A stretch of 32,804 bases of DNA, taken from contig CBFIBR010000024.1 in assembly GCA_965660935.1 (NCBI GenBank), positions 1-32,804 on the forward strand, read 5' to 3'. A model generated the notes under the pieces. That model made no database searches and had not been told where the DNA came from. It saw only the letters and a program-made list of their open reading frames with translations. Origin of the DNA: UBA1172 sp002457135. GTDB lineage: Bacteria; Pseudomonadota; Alphaproteobacteria; Puniceispirillales; UBA1172. Within the stretch, counting starts at the first letter, position 1; every line of letters starts with the position of its first letter. Of the stretch, positions 32,064 through 32,804 are shown piece after piece. Made by a program: the position numbers and the translations under genes.

Positions 32064-32160
32064 GGGATGATCTCCTTCTGCTGAAAAGGCGCAGGTGCTT
32101 TGGGGCTTGTTGATGGGCTGATTGCATAGTAACACCGCTAAAGGGACAGGGTAAACCAAC

Positions 32161-32204
32161 CCTAAAGGATGATCACAGGATCCCTAAATGATGATCACAG
32201 GATC
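32161..32204. repeat. 22-bp tandem direct repeat just upstream of mnmE
   Basis: Copies at 32161-32182 and 32183-32204 are identical except one base (position 7: G versus T). Both contain ATGATCACAGGATC, and the second ends 13 bp before the mnmE start chosen here. Confidence 0.9.
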
Positions 32205-32217
32205 AGGGGCTGATGGC

Positions 32218-32804
32218 ATGCAGCAGCACGTTGAAACGATTTTCGCTCTGGCGACACCGCCGGGACGCTCGGCTATTCAGGTTATCCGGGTCTCCGGGCC
32301 TGGTGCTGCGCGTGCCTTGAGGCGGATGGCGGGCGGGCTGCCCGAACCGCGCCGCGCCACCCTCGCCACCATCACGGACCCCGATGGCAACCGGCTTGAT
32401 CGCGGCATGGTGATGTTTTTTCCCGGCCCCAACAGCGCCACCGGTGAAGACCTTGCCGAATTTCACCTGCATGGCAGCCCCGTGCTGGGCCGGATGGTGA
32501 TGCAGGCGCTGGAAACCCTGCCCCGTTTCAGGCTCGCAGACCCGGGCGAGTTTACCCGCCGGTCGTTCCTCAATGGCCGGATTGATCTCGATCAGGCTGA
32601 GGCGATCGGGGACATGATCGATGCCGATACGGCCGAACAGCATCGCGCCGCCATGAGCCAGCTTGATGGCAGGCTTGGCACGATCACGGAATCCTGGCGG
32701 GAGCAGCTGGTCAATCTGTCGGCCCGGCTGGAAGCGCTGATTGATTTCGCTGATGAAGAATTGCCCGATGATCTGGATCAGGCGGTGAGGCAGGCGGTGG
32801 ATCA
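32218..32804 (+). CDS. mnmE: tRNA uridine-5-carboxymethylaminomethyl modification GTPase MnmE (5' part)
   Basis: MnmE with MnmG modifies the wobble uridine of certain tRNAs. The 195 codons visible give the N-terminal tetrahydrofolate-binding domain: ETIFALATPPGRSAIQVIRVSGPGA, GEDLAEFHLHGSPVLGRMVM, ADPGEFTRRSFLNGRIDLDQAEAIGDMIDADTAEQ and the start of the helical domain. The G domain and the C-terminal Cys motif lie beyond the window. SD AGGGG precedes this ATG by 8 nt. ATGs at 32188 and 32191, inside the tandem repeat, are in frame alternatives. In alphaproteobacteria mnmG, rsmG and parAB normally follow. Confidence 0.96.
   Translation, partial: MQQHVETIFALATPPGRSAIQVIRVSGPGAARALRRMAGGLPEPRRATLATITDPDGNRLDRGMVMFFPGPNSATGEDLAEFHLHGSPVLGRMVMQALETLPRFRLADPGEFTRRSFLNGRIDLDQAEAIGDMIDADTAEQHRAAMSQLDGRLGTITESWREQLVNLSARLEALIDFADEELPDDLDQAVRQAVD

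Noticed and set aside
32064..32159. 32-codon upstream extension of ogt
   Set aside because: The ATG at 32063 has a strong SD and yields the normal family length; the extension shows no family sequence.

Overview
The window is chromosomal core DNA from an alphaproteobacterium. It carries the gene cluster that typically surrounds alphaproteobacterial replication origins (ppsR/RP001-maf-coaE-dnaQ-secB on one side, hemE-hemJ-rho-mnmE on the other) and the blocks rph-rdgB-hemW divergent from hrcA, rsmI-yraN-gshB-comM and hisB-hisH-hisA-hisF-hisE. Moderate GC and small intergenic gaps with many ATGA/TGATG overlaps would suit a marine lineage of the SAR116/Rhodospirillales type, but that placement is inference. 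I saw no tRNA, rRNA, insertion sequence, prophage or CRISPR.

Layout. 1-819: the left edge is a breakpoint where an acyl-CoA synthetase fragment (minus) meets a LacI-family regulator (plus), both missing their N-termini. 924-2914: a lipoprotein, endonuclease III and a DUF2244 membrane protein. 2962-9115 (minus): hrcA, grpE, dnaK, dnaJ, dapB, a contiguous heat-shock cluster with RpoH-type promoters before grpE and dnaK, a small leader ORF before dnaK, and a hairpin plus a short repeat array between dnaK and dnaJ. 9177-11751 (plus): rph, rdgB, hemW, translationally coupled. 11784-13658 (minus): a large PBP-activator (LppC/LpoA-type) lipoprotein. 13759-16750 (plus): rsmI, yraN, a BON-domain lipoprotein and gshB. 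16779-18287 (minus): comM. 18370-24331 (minus): a probable long transcript tim44-smr-HTH-hisB-hisH-GNAT-hisA-hisF-hisE-HIT closed by a terminator. 24480-25553 (plus): fxsA, secB. 25550-28311 (minus): dnaQ, coaE, maf, ppsR. 28312-28665: a 354-bp AT-rich gap with DnaA-box-like sites, the best oriC candidate. 28666-32804: hemE, hemJ, rho, ogt (minus) and the start of mnmE.

Together the genes cover chaperones and their control, tRNA/rRNA processing and modification, nucleotide-pool cleaning (rdgB, maf), DNA repair (nth, ogt) and proofreading (dnaQ), histidine and lysine precursor synthesis, heme synthesis and its chaperone, glutathione synthesis, and envelope maintenance. On both sides of the candidate origin genes mostly point away from it, as expected for leading-strand bias.

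I found no clearly new multi-gene system. The most noteworthy features are the candidate oriC, the dnaK leader ORF and dnaK-dnaJ repeat/hairpin region, the GNAT enzyme inside the his operon, and a recurring pattern of short tandem duplications (12-22 bp) at gene edges throughout the window.
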